DNA of 64,000 nt from Saxidomus purpurata (Eukaryota > Mollusca > Bivalvia > Venerida > Veneridae), in assembly GCA_022818135.1 (NCBI GenBank), contig JAFMSR010000019.1:36332375-36396374 (forward strand), in the 5' to 3' direction. Position 1 is the stretch's first letter. Every line of letters starts with the position of its first letter. This document shows positions 48,984-62,637 of the stretch, in pieces. The notes beneath the pieces are model-generated. The model ran no database searches. It was not told the origin of the DNA and saw only the letters and a program-made list of their open reading frames with translations. Both the position numbers and the translations under genes were made by a program.

Positions 48984-50736
48984 ACAGACAATTATTTAAT
49001 TGTCATATTATTTACGAACTGCAACATAACCTACTTACATAAGTGTGCTATTGAACAAATTTGACAATACACAACATACCGAAAGAATAAATCACACAGT
49101 CCGCTTTAACATTTGACATGATTTTATGTAAACAGTGAAAAACTTTTCTTGTGACAATACACAACAGTAGTTTTCATCTGAAAGAATGAATTACAAATAC
49201 CGTATAATCAGGATTAACGTTTGACATGTTTTGTATCAGAGAGAAACGCCAGTATTTGTTTGTGCTAGAACATTAACAGTTTGGTTTACGTCTTTAGTTT
49301 AATGATACCGAATAAAAAAAAATGCTATGCTATAAACGGTACACATAATGGATTTAACATAATCGAGTCATGTACTATTTTCTTTTAACCTTCTAAGTAT
49401 ATTGTTTGCAGACTAACTGAAAATCGAAATTGTATCTATTGTATAGACATTTGAACTTGATTTACTAATTTATATAACACGCACTATTTATCACTCTGTT
49501 AATGTGTTAATACATTGCTGATACGTAAGTTTTTTTTATACATGTATGCATATTACATATTAATATAAGATATCCGAGCTTGATTAAATCGTTTGTCATT
49601 GAATAGGTAGAAAGACTATTTATGAGATGTCCCCAAATGTCGGCTCAAACGTAACATATCCCGGATATTTGATAAAAAAAACTGTCAAAGCCTGACTCAA
49701 TTTGAAACCAAATTACAGATATATCCAGAAACTGACCCAGATGGACAATGGGATGTTTTCGCTGGAATGCAAATTAGGCGGAACTTACCGTAAACTTGTA
49801 TAAATAGATACAAGTAGGCATTTTTATAGTCAGACATGTGATGAAATCCGTTTAAAACGAACTCAAATTGATTAATTGATAAAAGATGGGCAGTTAAGAT
49901 TCACAGTAATGTCCAAGGAATGCTAAGTTCTTAAAAATAGTGTCAGACAATCGGAGGATCTCTGAGACATACAAGCCAGGTCAATGGGGGACAATCTACT
50001 GTTTTTTTTTATTTACAAGAGTGCCTCATCCCTATACAAAGCTTCTGAGAGAAAAAATGAAGATTGTCGTAAATATCATTGACTTTTGCATTTCGATACT
50101 AGTGATTCATGAAGCACATGACTGCATTTAAAATCAAAAGTGTGCATCGTGTCAGGGAAATTTCTTTTATAGAACGTACACTGGTTAGACAATTAAATAG
50201 ATGACCATGACTTTTAAGTTTTATGAACGATTATGATATTTTGTTGTTTACAAATACGTGGACTTCTCATATTTTAAATATAGATATTGACGGTTACTGT
50301 ACTTTTCTTTGTCCAAAACCAATATCAAACAAGAGGACTAAACGCTTTAGTGTCGGAATTGTGCGTGATAATTTCTACCCACCAAACGCAGCTGTGTCAG
50401 ATTGAATGTACATATGTCGCATTTTGTCCAATATCATTACCGCTACCCTTACCCTGTGCGTTTTTGTTCATTTCTTTGGTCCAGTAATTTAATTTTTTTT
50501 TTGCTCAAATCGTCAACCTTTATCAGGTCAATTTCTCTTACGCTGGTGTTATAAGCCAGTCTGGCTAAATCGGTGTTTGACTGGTTCAAAGGCGAAAACA
50601 TTAATCGTTACTGACCCGCCTTATGACCTTAACCCATTGAAAATAGCCAGATAATGAGACTCAAAACTAAGGTCATAATTCGCCTGATTTCAAATACGGA
50701 TTCGACAGCGAAATTGTATTTTAAAAGTAATAATTC
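48984..50736. other. 3' flank of the IFI44L-like gene
   Basis: It holds the candidate polyadenylation signals. No further gene or repeat was recognised. Confidence 0.45.
49086..49091 (+). promoter_or_regulatory. Candidate polyadenylation signal for the IFI44L-like gene
   Basis: AATAAA lies about 105 nt after the stop codon. A second AATAAA is at 49311-49316. Which one is used cannot be decided from sequence alone. Confidence 0.4.
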
Positions 50737-53109
50737 ACGGGTTTTTCACAGAATTCTGCGCATGCGTGACATTAACGGATATCGACCGTATAATCAACTG
50801 AGGGGGCAGTTACATGCGACTGTATAAGCGATATATACTGATATATTGATCTATTATTTATATTTATTTTATAAAACACTTTAACGACACTGTTAAAAGC
50901 CATTTTCAGATGTTTAATCATATTTTATTCTTTTAATCATTCAAATATATTCAAAGTGAATATTTAGAATGATAAACGAAAAAAAAACACGACAGAAACA
51001 TCTACTCGACGGTTATTTTCTATTGTAAAGTGGTACGGCAACAGTTTTAAATATATTAAATACAATGTATATTTTACTTAAATCTATTTAAATTTATCCA
51101 CTTTTGTCTAAATAGGTATATGATTTAAAAATTATAATAAACTCTGTAACGATTAAAGGTTTTAATACACAGTGCAGACCACGGACACATGTGTATTTAT
51201 GTGTCTGTGCAGGCGTTACAACTAACTGAAATGAAACAGCATGCAGAGCGTATTTTGTGTCTTCTGCCTTAATATCTTTTAAATATTATGACGATGTTTT
51301 AAGGTATTCTACTAAAATTGTGTTATTGGAACTTTAAACTTTTAGTTACAATAAGATATTATGTTGAAATTAATATAATTTGATTTATATTTTTACAGAT
51401 CTATATACATCATGGATAGAAAGAAAATGACCGCGTTGCGTTTTTCATTTTTGTATCTTCATATGTCATTGAATAATTTTTAAAAAATCATTTTGTGTAA
51501 ACAACAATATCGTTTTTAGTTGATATATGTAACCATTAGTATATACATTTACCCTGAAAAGTAGGAGAATAAATGAATAAAAACTGCCCGTACGCCCGTT
51601 CATATACATTCAGCTTTAGAAGTATGTCAGCATTTTAAAAGTATTTTCATTTACACTTTCAGTGCTATGACAACACTTTTCAATAGTTTTAATACAACTT
51701 TTGTTAGCCCGTTTTTTTAATCATCTGCTTTTAAACTGATTACCAAGCTATGTAATCTTAAGCCCTAAATGAAAATTAGCACACGCCCGTTTTTCTACAT
51801 ATTTATATCAATTTGCTTTCTTCAGACGAAATTATTATCTAAAGTCATGATTGATATGTAATTAAGCCGTAGTATGTATATGTCCGTGCCAAAGAAGTTG
51901 AAGAGTTATACCCTGGTCACATTAACGCTACGAGCTCCGTACGAGTAGGTTTTCAGTTGAAATATTGCAAAATCGCACGGATCCGTACGGACATCGTCGG
52001 CTCTTCCGAGCATTGTACGGATTATTTGAACTCGTAGACGTTTCACCGAGCTCCCGAGTTCTCGTTGAGCTCGTAGATTTTAAGATGTCGGGAGCAGCTC
52101 GCAAGGGCCCCGTTAGAGTTCGTACGGGCATCGCACGATGTCCGTGCGGACTCGGAACACCATGAGGCCCGTAAGAGCTAGCCGGTGATCGCGTGACTAT
52201 CGCAAGGGAGTCGCACGGTCAATGTAAGATGTTTGCACGATACTACGGATATCGGGTAGGGAACTTGCGATGTCCGCATGAGACCCACAGGGCGTGACTT
52301 TCGTCGCACGGGCTCCGTACGCCATCCGTGACGATTCTAGCTAAAAATGAGTAATTTTCAGATATTTCCGAACTGGTTTATTCTTGTCGTACGGACACCG
52401 TACGAGCGGCGTGCGAACACACGTGCACGGTTCGAGATACGTCCGAGCTCCTTCCAAGCTCCGCAAGACTTGTCTGCGATGTCCGTACAAATATGACTCA
52501 CTTTGACATTTTTCAAAATGTTTTTTGAAATTTACTTGATAAAGTCTTTAATGTTTTGTTTAGATAATGAAATAATTCAAATTTAACTGTATATATAAAT
52601 AGTAGAATATCTATTGCACAAAACGCGCTGTAGAAGTGTTTCTGTTTGAAAAAAATAAACTCCCACACCACGAATTTTCTTTGCTTCACTTTTTTATTTT
52701 TAGATACAAGAACAAATTTACTAAACTTATTAAGAAATACATTTTTGATATTTTGTTGAAATGCTGAAAGTACAATCTAATTGATTTCTGTAATCATTTA
52801 TGCACATTTATGATATTGTAGTGTGACGAAGCTATGCCTTCGCCGGCAATTCTTTCTTTCATTATAATTTCATCATTTTCTAGAATTAAAGTTACAAAAA
52901 TAAACTTATTATATAATTTGTAGGAGAAATAAGTTAATAATTTAGCAAAATACACGATAATCATAGTATTATCTATTCATGATACATGAAACAAAGTTAT
53001 ACGCTTTCGTTATCGGACCGAAATTGCCCCCTCATTCGCCAATCGATAACTGTTTGTGCTCTTTAACGCTGAAGAGTACGCAAGAACGATAAGTCTGTGA
53101 AAAACCCGT
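50737..53109. mobile_element. TIR transposon with CpG-dense interior
   Basis: ACGGGTTTTTCACAGA at 50737-50752 is the exact inverse of 53094-53109. A second inverted block, TGAGGGGGCA, lies at 50799 and about 53025-53034, the same distance from each end. The target duplication is unclear and no transposase frame was found. Confidence 0.7.
51905..52495. repeat. CpG-rich block of CCGTACGG-like words
   Basis: About 590 bp with many TCCGTACGG, CGTACGAG and CGCACG words in both orientations, in strong contrast to the AT-rich surroundings. The short frames on both strands come from the palindromic words. Confidence 0.7.
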
Positions 53110-54159
53110 ATTATGTTATGAGTATTTATAACTACATCTATGTTGATTTTTTTTAGAATTTTCTTTGCTTGAGGTTATTCCTTTACGTGCTGCAAGTGGT
53201 AACAGATAGACAAACTGCTTTTTTGGTTCGCGTATGGTTTAATAATCATTTCTCGAGCAAATCGAACACATCTAGCATAATCTAGACATAAGTTTGTTAA
53301 TACACGCATATAGAAATTAAACATTTATAAAATATTGTTTTATATTATACATTGTATTGAATCTGGATCCCAATATAACGGGTCCGGTAACGCTCTTTAT
53401 ATCTTTATCAACTATTGGTTTTATTTTGTCTCTGTTAGGGTTACCGAGAAGTGCAAACAGCGTAGCAACGAGAATTACTGTCTAAATTATAATTTTCTAG
53501 AAGTATGAGAACAAAAATAAATATATTTTTGTCCGTTAAGTGATACATTGGCTGCATATTAAATACATATTTTGTGAAAACAAACCTTCTGTTAATCTGC
53601 AAAGTCGTTTTTCAAAATTTTGTTCACTGTCACTTTGATCCTGTTCATAGCGGAACATTTTATTTGGATTTTTATTAATAAACTCCTGGAACAAAACTAA
53701 ATTTATCTTATGAAATAGTGACACATTAACTACATATTAAATGATTGTAAATAAAATCATGACACTCGTGCAGGCCATCTACAAAGTGAAGCAATCTAAG
53801 GTAGCAAACATTAATGTCAATGTGAAATAATCGTCTGTTACAAAGCTTTAAATATATAATTTGACATTGCTCTGTTATCTATTCAATGTTGTTTGATTAT
53901 CTATACCGTATTTGAATAGCAATGTGGCTATTTTCGTATCTATATTTTGTCACTTTTATAAATATGTGTTCTATATGTATAAAGGAAAGATTTCAATTAA
54001 TTGTTGTTTGCGCACACATTGCGTTACTTTAAAATGTAAATTTACAGCATTATAAATACGTGTCTAGGAAGTTAATAGAATTGTTTGTTATTCGAGTATC
54101 TATAAAATGGTTTTGTTTACCAATGTATAATGAGAAGTAACCAAAGATTGCAGATCGCG
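53110..54159. other. Mostly non-coding DNA
   Basis: Apart from the orphan exon at 53586-53685, nothing is recognised. Confidence 0.45.
53586..53685 (-). CDS. Orphan putative coding exon
   Basis: This 100-nt - strand segment lies between a good acceptor (TTTTGTTCCAG) and a donor (GAAG|GTTTGT). Its open frame reads EFINKNPNKMFRYEQD, then SEQNFEKRLCRLTE, which is charged and helix-like. It starts in phase 0 and ends in phase 1. It cannot sit between the exons at 62812 and 24593 because its end phase does not fit the latter. It may be an alternative exon, part of a different gene or a relic. I do not recognise the family. Confidence 0.3.
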
Positions 54160-55130
54160 AAAATATTTGTGAATTTATCTGCCCTCCTGCGTTTGCTCTT
54201 ACCGCTTCTATTACAGATTACGTATTTTGAAAACTAGCTACGAAATCTATTCTAACTATCTATTTTATTCATTGATGATCGAGTATCCACTTCTTTTTGA
54301 AAAGTCAAATAATCGTTTTTGTCTTTTTTACCTTTTCCCATAACTGGTTTGTGAAATTAATGTACTTTGGTTGAGCACTAACAAAAGCACATAATCTGTA
54401 TGATTTTACCTTCCGTTTTGCGTAGCGTTTTGCATATCGGGATTCTCTACTTATGATTTATTGCTTGGTTGTATATAACAGTAACAGTGCAAATCTAATA
54501 ATGTCTATATAATTATCTGATTTGTGTGTTAAAATATGTAGTTGATTAACTTATATAATTTTTTTGTTCAACATTTATTGTAAAATGTGTATGTCTGTCA
54601 ATTATAGTGTGTTAAATAGTCAAATACGGGCGGATGGTTCAAATGGCACGAAAAACTGATGCCGATCATAGTCTGTCATTAAGAAAATCTTTTGAGTCTG
54701 TCATTTAAATGCTTAAGGAAATTATTTAGTTTTCATATTATTTTCCTTACTTCCTTTCAATTTCTAGCTCAATACAAAACTCATGGAGCGTATGTACATG
54801 TCTATGCAACTAGCGGCTTTCTGGTTCTCTGACCATTCCGGTTACTGTCGTGATTGGTCTCGCCGCGCCATCGCAAAAGTATATACGATGTTCTTTCACT
54901 TAATTATTTAGTTATAAAATTGCGTATACGGCGCAGCACGTGGTGACGTTTACACCTCCTGTACATCACATGTCTACATTCTACAAACGCTACTTATTTA
55001 TGACTTATCTAAATACTCGACATTGTATGCTTCTACACCATAAGACTCCATACCCGACCTCAACGATCACACTTTGTACTTTTTGGAATATTTTTGCTTA
55101 CTTCTTTAACTGTTGTCTGGTAATTAACAT
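54160..55130 (+). repeat. Old duplicated segment, partner of 5870-6935
   Basis: Ordered blocks are shared with 5870-6935 in the same orientation, including GTTGAGCAC, TTGCTTGG-GTATAT, and the CACATGT-TATTCTACAAACG region near 54967. Confidence 0.65.
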
Positions 55131-55747
55131 CCTAATCCTGGTCAAGATACACATTCCTCTAGTAATACTTCTCTTGACTCGTATTCTAATTATAGCTTTA
55201 AGGATGTCATTAAAATGGCTTAACCATAATGCACGTTGATTTTCAAAGTCATCGCGATACGCTTTATAAATTTTAGATAAAAAGCTAAAATCATACAGAG
55301 ACAAACAATTATGATAGTGACGACTTTGTAATATATCTAGTATAGGGCTAGAGAATATTCTTCAAAACAAGGATCCGTAGTTGTGAAGCCGATCTGTAGA
55401 ATTCGTTATTTTGACTACACCAAACATCTACGATTTGTTTTATCTTCACATTGTACGCTACCAGTCGTGTACAGGTACGTGAAGCTACACGTACACATAC
55501 ACGACACTGTTTTTATGAAAACAGCTTTAGAAAGGTAACTATATGTATACGTGTTAATTACATTTCAACCTATATTCTCAAAATACACAATACATTGCAT
55601 GCTTTATAGTCTACAGTATACTTTGTAAGATGGGTATGAATACTCTTATTGTTGAAGGACTAAAATATTAAGAAATGTTGTTGTTAAATAAAGGTTGAAA
55701 TTTATATTTCTATTCCCAAAATATTCTAAAGATGTGATTGATCGTCT

Positions 55748-55835
55748 CCGTTGCCGAGTGGTCAGAGACACAATTCTGAAGTCAAATTATACTCTATCAT
55801 GCCCATCCGAGCCCCATAATTGGCGGATTTTGTGT
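55748..55835 (+). mobile_element. tRNA-derived SINE head
   Basis: TTGCCGAGTGG at 55751-55761 is a good A box, and ATCCGAGCCCC near 55805 is a weak B box. The fold is not that of an intact tRNA. Confidence 0.55.
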
Positions 55836-56264
55836 GCGTGCCAGAATGTTTTTTTATGAAACTGGTATTTCCAATTACAACTACATAAACTCAAAACATG
55901 TATATACTTGAATTACTGTTGAGACGGGAAAATGACTAAGTGTTATTTTTAATGATTTAAAGCAAACTACATAGATGCGAGAATGAAAATGAGTGAATCT
56001 TGACTTATATGTTCTATTCAGTATTAACAGTTATATTCCGAACGTTATATAAACACACGGCTCACTGAACGTCTTTGATTTATCAAGTATTTGTCTTTGA
56101 AAGCAGATGAAAAAGTTACACGTTTTTTTATATACGTGTAGAACTTACTTTAAACGTCGAAAACTTGACTAATGATTTCTTCTTCATTTAAAGAACATAC
56201 CTTGATGAGATAGTACATGAATAATTTTTGCTACACACACCCGGCCTAGATTTTTTCAAAATAC

Positions 56265-56490
56265 TCAATCTAGACCACAGACGGGAGGTCTCGGGTTCGA
56301 ATCCCAGCTGGAGCACGAGGTGTGTCCTTAGGCAAAGACACTGAAACCACACGTGCCTCAGTCTATCCAGCTGTAAACCGGTAGCAGCGATGAACAACTC
56401 ACTGCCTCTCCCTAACGACTGTCATGACATCTTGGATGTGTGTTCGGGAGCATTTAAATAAGCTACGGAGCTTTCTTCGTAATCTAACTT
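56265..56490 (+). mobile_element. tRNA-derived SINE with conserved central part
   Basis: GAGGTCTCGGGTTCGAATCC carries a perfect B box. It is followed by GTGTGTCCTTAGGCAAAGAC, CCTCAGTCTATCCAGCTGTA and GGATGTGTGTTCGGGAGC, a central domain I associate with mollusc SINEs. The 5' end is decayed. Confidence 0.65.
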
Positions 56491-58520
56491 AAATCTATTC
56501 GTATAAACTAAGCTTCACGGAGATAACTTATAAAGATACGTGTCGTAATTTGTTTCTATGCATACATGGATGGCATAGTACACACAAATATCTACTACAC
56601 ATACTCGTGCACGTCTTTGATATCAACCTCTCTTTTATACGAGAAAAAACACAACACACAATGTGCTCAAATGGTTTGTTTTTATTAAGAACAGTTGATA
56701 TGTTTGTATTATTCTGGTTTATTTCTATCGCAGATAAGTACAAGGTGATATGAGCAGCACGAAGTTTACCGCTGGCTATTTCCTATACATGCTATCTTAC
56801 AATGGTAAACACATAGTACTGCTTCCATCTGGTATAGTTTAATTATTTCTTAGTGTAGCAGTTATATTTCATACTACATTTTCTGTTCTGTGGCTTACAT
56901 ACAAAATCGAGATATTTTCAAGCAGATTAAGTCATCTTAAAAGTCAGACATTGTCGTTTTGATTTCAGTTGTGCAGAATCTCCTCCTTCAGTCGTAAATA
57001 GTAGTTTTCCTGTGGCATACCACCATAGTGAACTTTATTAAACTGTGACAAGCACGGGGTATTAAATAACAACAGTTAATAGCTCTAGTTATTGAAAAAA
57101 GAGCATGTCAAGTGTTTGAAAATGAAGTTTACCGGGTCATATTCAAGGTCATAGTCAAAATGTTTCGGAGTCTTTACTCCTGTGACAAATTTCTAAATTA
57201 TGTGAAACTTACTTTGTCGAATGGAGGACTAAAAAAGGTAAACCCATGACGAGCAAATATAACGACTCTTACTACGAATATGAAACGTCATTCCTATTTT
57301 TTTTTTTAAATTAGAAACTTATGGGCAAAAATGTCAGTCATTTCCCACCATTTTTAAGGATCTTTCAAAGTTACTATACCCTACAATTACAATATAAACT
57401 TTAATCTATAATATACTGAGCAGAGCCTTACGAGTACTCAACGTAACAGAAAATTGATGTAAATGTAAACCATGTATGTAAGTGCTTTTAGTTTTTGTAA
57501 TACTAATTAGCTTATACTTTGAAAAAAACCACATAAAACCCTCTCAACTTATATTAATTGCCCATTTGTCCAGCCTTACACATTTACGCCTTCTTTTATG
57601 ATGATGCCCCATCTTTTCAACCTTTTATAGTTTACAAACAAAATCTTTATAATGTTTATTTCTTTCCAAGAGAAGCGCAAATGCTGCCATTTCCTGTGGA
57701 ATCTTGTGTCGTTAATTGTGATCGCAACATATACAATCATACCTTTTACGTATAAAATTTTCAAAAATGCGTAAAACCGTTAAATTTGACAACGAAAATT
57801 GTTATAAAGTACACAATTATTTATTTTGCCTGATATGACTATTGATACGCATGTAATTAGTATTGAAAGTCCAAAGTCCACTTTGGATGTAAATTAATTG
57901 CATTTTTTTCTTACTAAGACGATGTGTTGAAGACTAAATGACCGTTATTTGCAATAAAAACATTCCTGGCGTTGCTTTATTTTTCGATAATGCATTCATA
58001 GATATAGAACCTTATGTTTTAATAACATTGCATAACGTACGAAACGCTCTCACACAACATTTGTTGTTTTTTTTTTTGCGAAAAGACACAAAATAGGTCA
58101 ACATTATTTGAAGTAAATCATAGATTAATCAATTAAATATACTTCAATTCATTATTCTATTCACTAGTATATATAGTTGCGATAGAACTGGAGTTTTCTT
58201 AAGAAATGTTGGTTATGGCAAACGTGTAGTGCTTGATTTACAGTTTTCGCTAAACATTATAATTCAGTATCGAAATTTACAAAGAAATTCGCTAGATAAT
58301 TCAGAACATGAGATTATTAATTAATGTGTTGTCAATAAGTAATCATATACATGTAGTTGAATATCAGTAGTGTTATTTGTCCGTGGGTTGCTCTTAATGA
58401 ACCTTATATGCTCTTTAAATGAAGCAGTATGACAAAAACAGATGACTCAGTATCAAGTCATAATATTTGAGGTTTATCATAGTATGGTTTGTGCTTAAGC
58501 AGGGATCCTTAAAGTTAAAT
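56491..58520. other. Mostly non-coding DNA
   Basis: Near 58106 an old match to 12212 occurs. An overlapping pair of frames at 57558-57764 is open on both strands but has no splice support. Confidence 0.45.
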
Positions 58521-58523
58521 TGA

Positions 58524-58800
58524 AAAATCGTGAGATCAGGCAGTTGTATTTGTGACATCGTGAATTCGTGAAGTAAATTATTGAAATCGTGAATTCGTAA
58601 AATCGTGAATTCGTGAAATTGAAATCGCGAAATTGTGAATTGTGAATTCGTGAAATCGTGAAATTGTGAATTCGTGAAATATTGAATTCATGAAATCGTG
58701 AAATCAGTAAGCTAATTTCGTGAAAACGTGAAATCGTGAATTCGTGAAATCGTGAATTTGTGAAATAAAATCATGAATTCGTGAATTCGTAGGATACTGG
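58524..58800 (+). repeat. Octamer tandem repeat (GAAATCGT/GAATTCGT)
   Basis: Degenerate 8-bp units GTGAATTC and GTGAAATC alternate over about 275 bp. EcoRI-type GAATTC palindromes recur. Confidence 0.85.
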
Positions 58801-59035
58801 GTTATTGCTTAGGAAGTCACTGGCTTCTATGGAAGTCACTGACTGGTAGGCGAACTCACTGAGTGCTGAGACGCTAATTTGTTGTTGCTCAGAAATTCAA
58901 TGGTTGCAAAGAATGTTACATGTTCCCTGGAAAAAAATCACTACGTTTTAGGGAAAGTCAATGGTTGATATGGAAGTAACTGGTTGCTAGGTAAGTCAAT
59001 AGTTATTACAGAAAATCATTGGAACCTAGGTTTTT
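58800..59035 (+). repeat. Degenerate 20-bp tandem repeat
   Basis: Variants of GGAAGTCACTGGTTGCTAGG recur about 10 times directly after the octamer array. Confidence 0.65.
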
Positions 59036-61498
59036 TTATTTATGTGATTTAATTTTGATTTGAAAATTGGTAGAAGTTATCTAGAACGTGACAGAACATA
59101 TCTTGAACATGTGGTCTTGAAGACGATAATTTAAAAAGTTTGTCCAACCCTTAGTGACCCCCGAGCTTTCATTTTGGTCCCATAGTTCTTCAAAAAAGTC
59201 TTAAATTTCTATAAATTATAAGAAAACAGCTACGTAAATAAATGTTAAAGAAATATAGCTGTTTCATGAAAATATATACCAAAAAATGAAAATTTCAAGG
59301 TATTTGCAATAGGAATTCGTAGTTTTTCGTACGGCTTCTTATACTAGCCCCTTGTATTATATTGTTTTTAGGCCTCAGTGTGATTATTCTGATCTGAAAA
59401 CGTTTTGGCAAAACTTTTATTTTTCCAAATTCTACTTAAAATGTGCAGCTGTCCCACAATAGAACTCTGTTATATTATAATTTTTGTAATTTATGATACT
59501 TGACATTTTTAATTAAATATATATTTGGGCGATGTTTGACGGAACAATAGCGTATTGTAGTTTTTTTTAAATTCCAACAATAGTCTTTTTGCCGAAATTC
59601 TAGAAATAAATTTTAGGGACCTTTCAGTGGAAATATGCTTACATTTTATTTAGGTCAATATTATAGGTAGTCTATAGCCGATGTTAACTGAATAAGCACA
59701 GTTGGAGAGGGCTTAAAGAAAGTGACTTTGTTGTATGATGTCTTACCCAAGAAATATATATGTGCTCACATGAATGCATGCATACCTGCATGCCGATACA
59801 TGTTGTAAGTACAGATCGTGATTTAAATGTTATTTAACACAACGAGAAATACAGTACTCCATCAATATATATGTGAAAAAATATATAACACATTGAAAAG
59901 AAACTAATATTCAGATAAAAACGCAATGTTATGTTAACAATAAGCAATAATAATTATTTTTTATAAATCATTAAAAACCCCCATCGAAAGTTGATATAGA
60001 TATGTGATCGAACTTGAAATACATACATGGCACATGCATATCGGTTTATTATTAGCCAAACTATATCAACAATGGCAAGTTTAAGGAATCGTGATAACAA
60101 CAGGTCTGAAATTTATATTTGAAAGATAAATATCCCACACTTTGAGCAACATCTTACTTATAACCCAGTAATTTTGACGTGAAAGTATCTATATCCATGT
60201 TATCACAAAATAACTACTTTCACGTCTTTCATACGCGGTGGTAAAGTAGTCATTAACTGTTTAAGCCTAAAAAACGTGTCTGCTCGTCCACGCTCATTTC
60301 ACCAGACAACTTATATTTCGAATGGAAAGTTCACCTGTTGTTTACTATGCTAATCAACAGTTTATGTTGCCACTCATACAACCCTCAACAGTGATGGAAG
60401 TTTGTTACTTCTACAAGTTCCAAGAAGCTATTTTACCCGTCACGTGACAAAAACAAAATTACAGGTTGGATTAAATAGCTCAAAGCATTAACCAGAAAAG
60501 ATACTTTCAAATACAAGCATTGTTTCAAGCTTGCGTTTATGAACAATCCGATGCATTGCCGAACAATAAAGTATAGCTGATTGAACATAGATATATTGAA
60601 CAATGTTCAAGTTAGTTGACTTGTGACTTTCGTCATTGCATCTAATAACCAATCTTTACGGAAGCAATTTTATTTCCGTACCATTTGAAAATGTCATCAT
60701 TTACTAGTTACAACTTTACCCTAACCCTCGGTATACAAAATCATGTAGGGTTAGGTTTAGAGATGTTCTAGCGAATATTCATTAGAAATGTGTTTAATAG
60801 GTATTTAACAACCTGAATATATATCAGATAGTTTAATTTTATACTTAACATTTTGTACATATATTATACTAGTCAAGAATAAGATTGACAAAACAAAACA
60901 TAAAAGTAACAAATTAAACGAAAAATGCATATAATATTTTAAAAATAAAAATATAAAAAATGAAACGAAAACATTATAAAAATTAAAAAAAAACATAGTT
61001 AAAAGAAAGAAATGATCCGAAAACCTCATAAAAGTAAGCAAGCCATCGGCAGATAGAACGATTGTAATAATATATCTAAATCATTAAGTTTAGCTATGGA
61101 TTCTCGAAGTTGCATTTTTGTTTCAAAATAACATATATGTTCCTTTATTCATCATTCTCTATCAGCATTTCAAACAATCGTTGGTGCAATGTAAAGGCTA
61201 GTTCTATAATTAGACAGATGCTTTGTCTTTAAATTTAAGCATTGCAAGAAGGCGCCGGATTATAATTCCAGTCTGATATATGTCCTGTCGCATGTTTCTC
61301 TCATCATCAGCAATAGATAACGTCGAATCCAGCGAGATACTTGTCCTTACATTCTGTAATTATCATCAAAGTCAATATTATAAATGCAAATATATTCTTC
61401 CCAATAATCTTATATTGACATGTACGTTGAAGACTCAACATTGCATCGCATTTGTGTGACTGACAATGGTGTCGAGTCCAAACTTCAATCTGATTTAG
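59036..61498. other. Non-coding DNA
   Basis: It contains a 12-bp inverted repeat, GACGTGAAAGTA at 60176-60187 and its inverse at 60215-60226. Short ACCCTAACCCT and AGGGTTAGGT words at 60718 and 60747 form another. Nothing else is recognised. Confidence 0.45.
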
Positions 61499-62603
61499 CA
61501 AATATACAAAACTCGTGCAGCATTAAACCAAACTAAGACGACATGCGTGATTCTGGGAACAAAAGATGAGCATACAAAACAACTTGAGTTGGATATTGGA
61601 AATACAGTTATTCATAATGTGTGTTCTCAAAATATGTTGGGTACTCATATTGGTAACAGCCCTAACTGGAAAGTCCAAATCGATAAAACGTGCATGAAAT
61701 TGGCGTCAAAAGAATCACGTCTTAAAAGAGTCCAAATTTATTGAACATCCGAAACAAAACAATTGTTTTTCAATGCAAAACATTGCATCTACTTTTGATT
61801 ACGGGTATATTTCTTGGTGTTAATGTAGATCAGGTTTAAACAGGATATCAAAAGTACATAAAAGAACAGCTAGAATAATTTTAAATACACAGATTCGAAC
61901 AAGCTTATACATGAGGTACACTGGTTAACATTTCAAAGCTGGTGTAAATACTGCATAGGCCTTATGGTGTATAAATCACTTCAAAACGGAACTCCTTAGT
62001 ATATATCTAAGCTTGTTTAATTATTAAAAAAAACTTACTTATAATTTAAGGTCGAACAATTAAATGGATATTAAGCAGAAACGTTCGAAAGATAGTTACA
62101 TTTAACGAACTTTCGGTTACGCTGGTATAGAAATATGGAATGATTTCCATATGTTACAAACTTGAAATATTCTAAACTAAATTCAAGCAATACCTATTGT
62201 TGAATGACACGGTATATAATATATGTTGTCACTTTAATACCATTCACACGTTCTTTTTCTCATATCTACAAGTTATGTCTGTTAGTTTATGATTTTACAT
62301 ATGTCCATCGTACATGCGAATGCGTGAGTGAACGAGTGTGCATACGAGCGTGCGGTTTGTGTGTGTGTGCGTGTGTGTGCGCGCGCGTGAAGACGCGAAT
62401 GCGTTTGTGCGCGTGTGCATGTATGTATGCGTGTATGCATAATTTTGCGTTATGTTTGTCTGCATGGCATTGGATTAACAGTTGGACTTGGGTTTTTTTT
62501 GCTGAAAATGTTTCAAAAGCCCTCATTGTAAATAAGGTCTTATCTCCAAGATGTTTATGCTCTTGTTGCATTTCCCTAATGAGTTACCTTTTTGAAATAA
62601 AGA

Positions 62604-62637
<34 letters not shown>

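Noticed and set aside
56265..56320. Functional tRNA gene
   Set aside because: Only a B box is intact; no acceptor stem or A box at correct spacing.
57558..57764. Exon on + or - strand
   Set aside because: Both strands are open by chance, with no good splice pair and no recognisable protein.
60718..60756. Interstitial telomere repeat
   Set aside because: Only one to two TTAGGG-like words on each strand; too short to support it.
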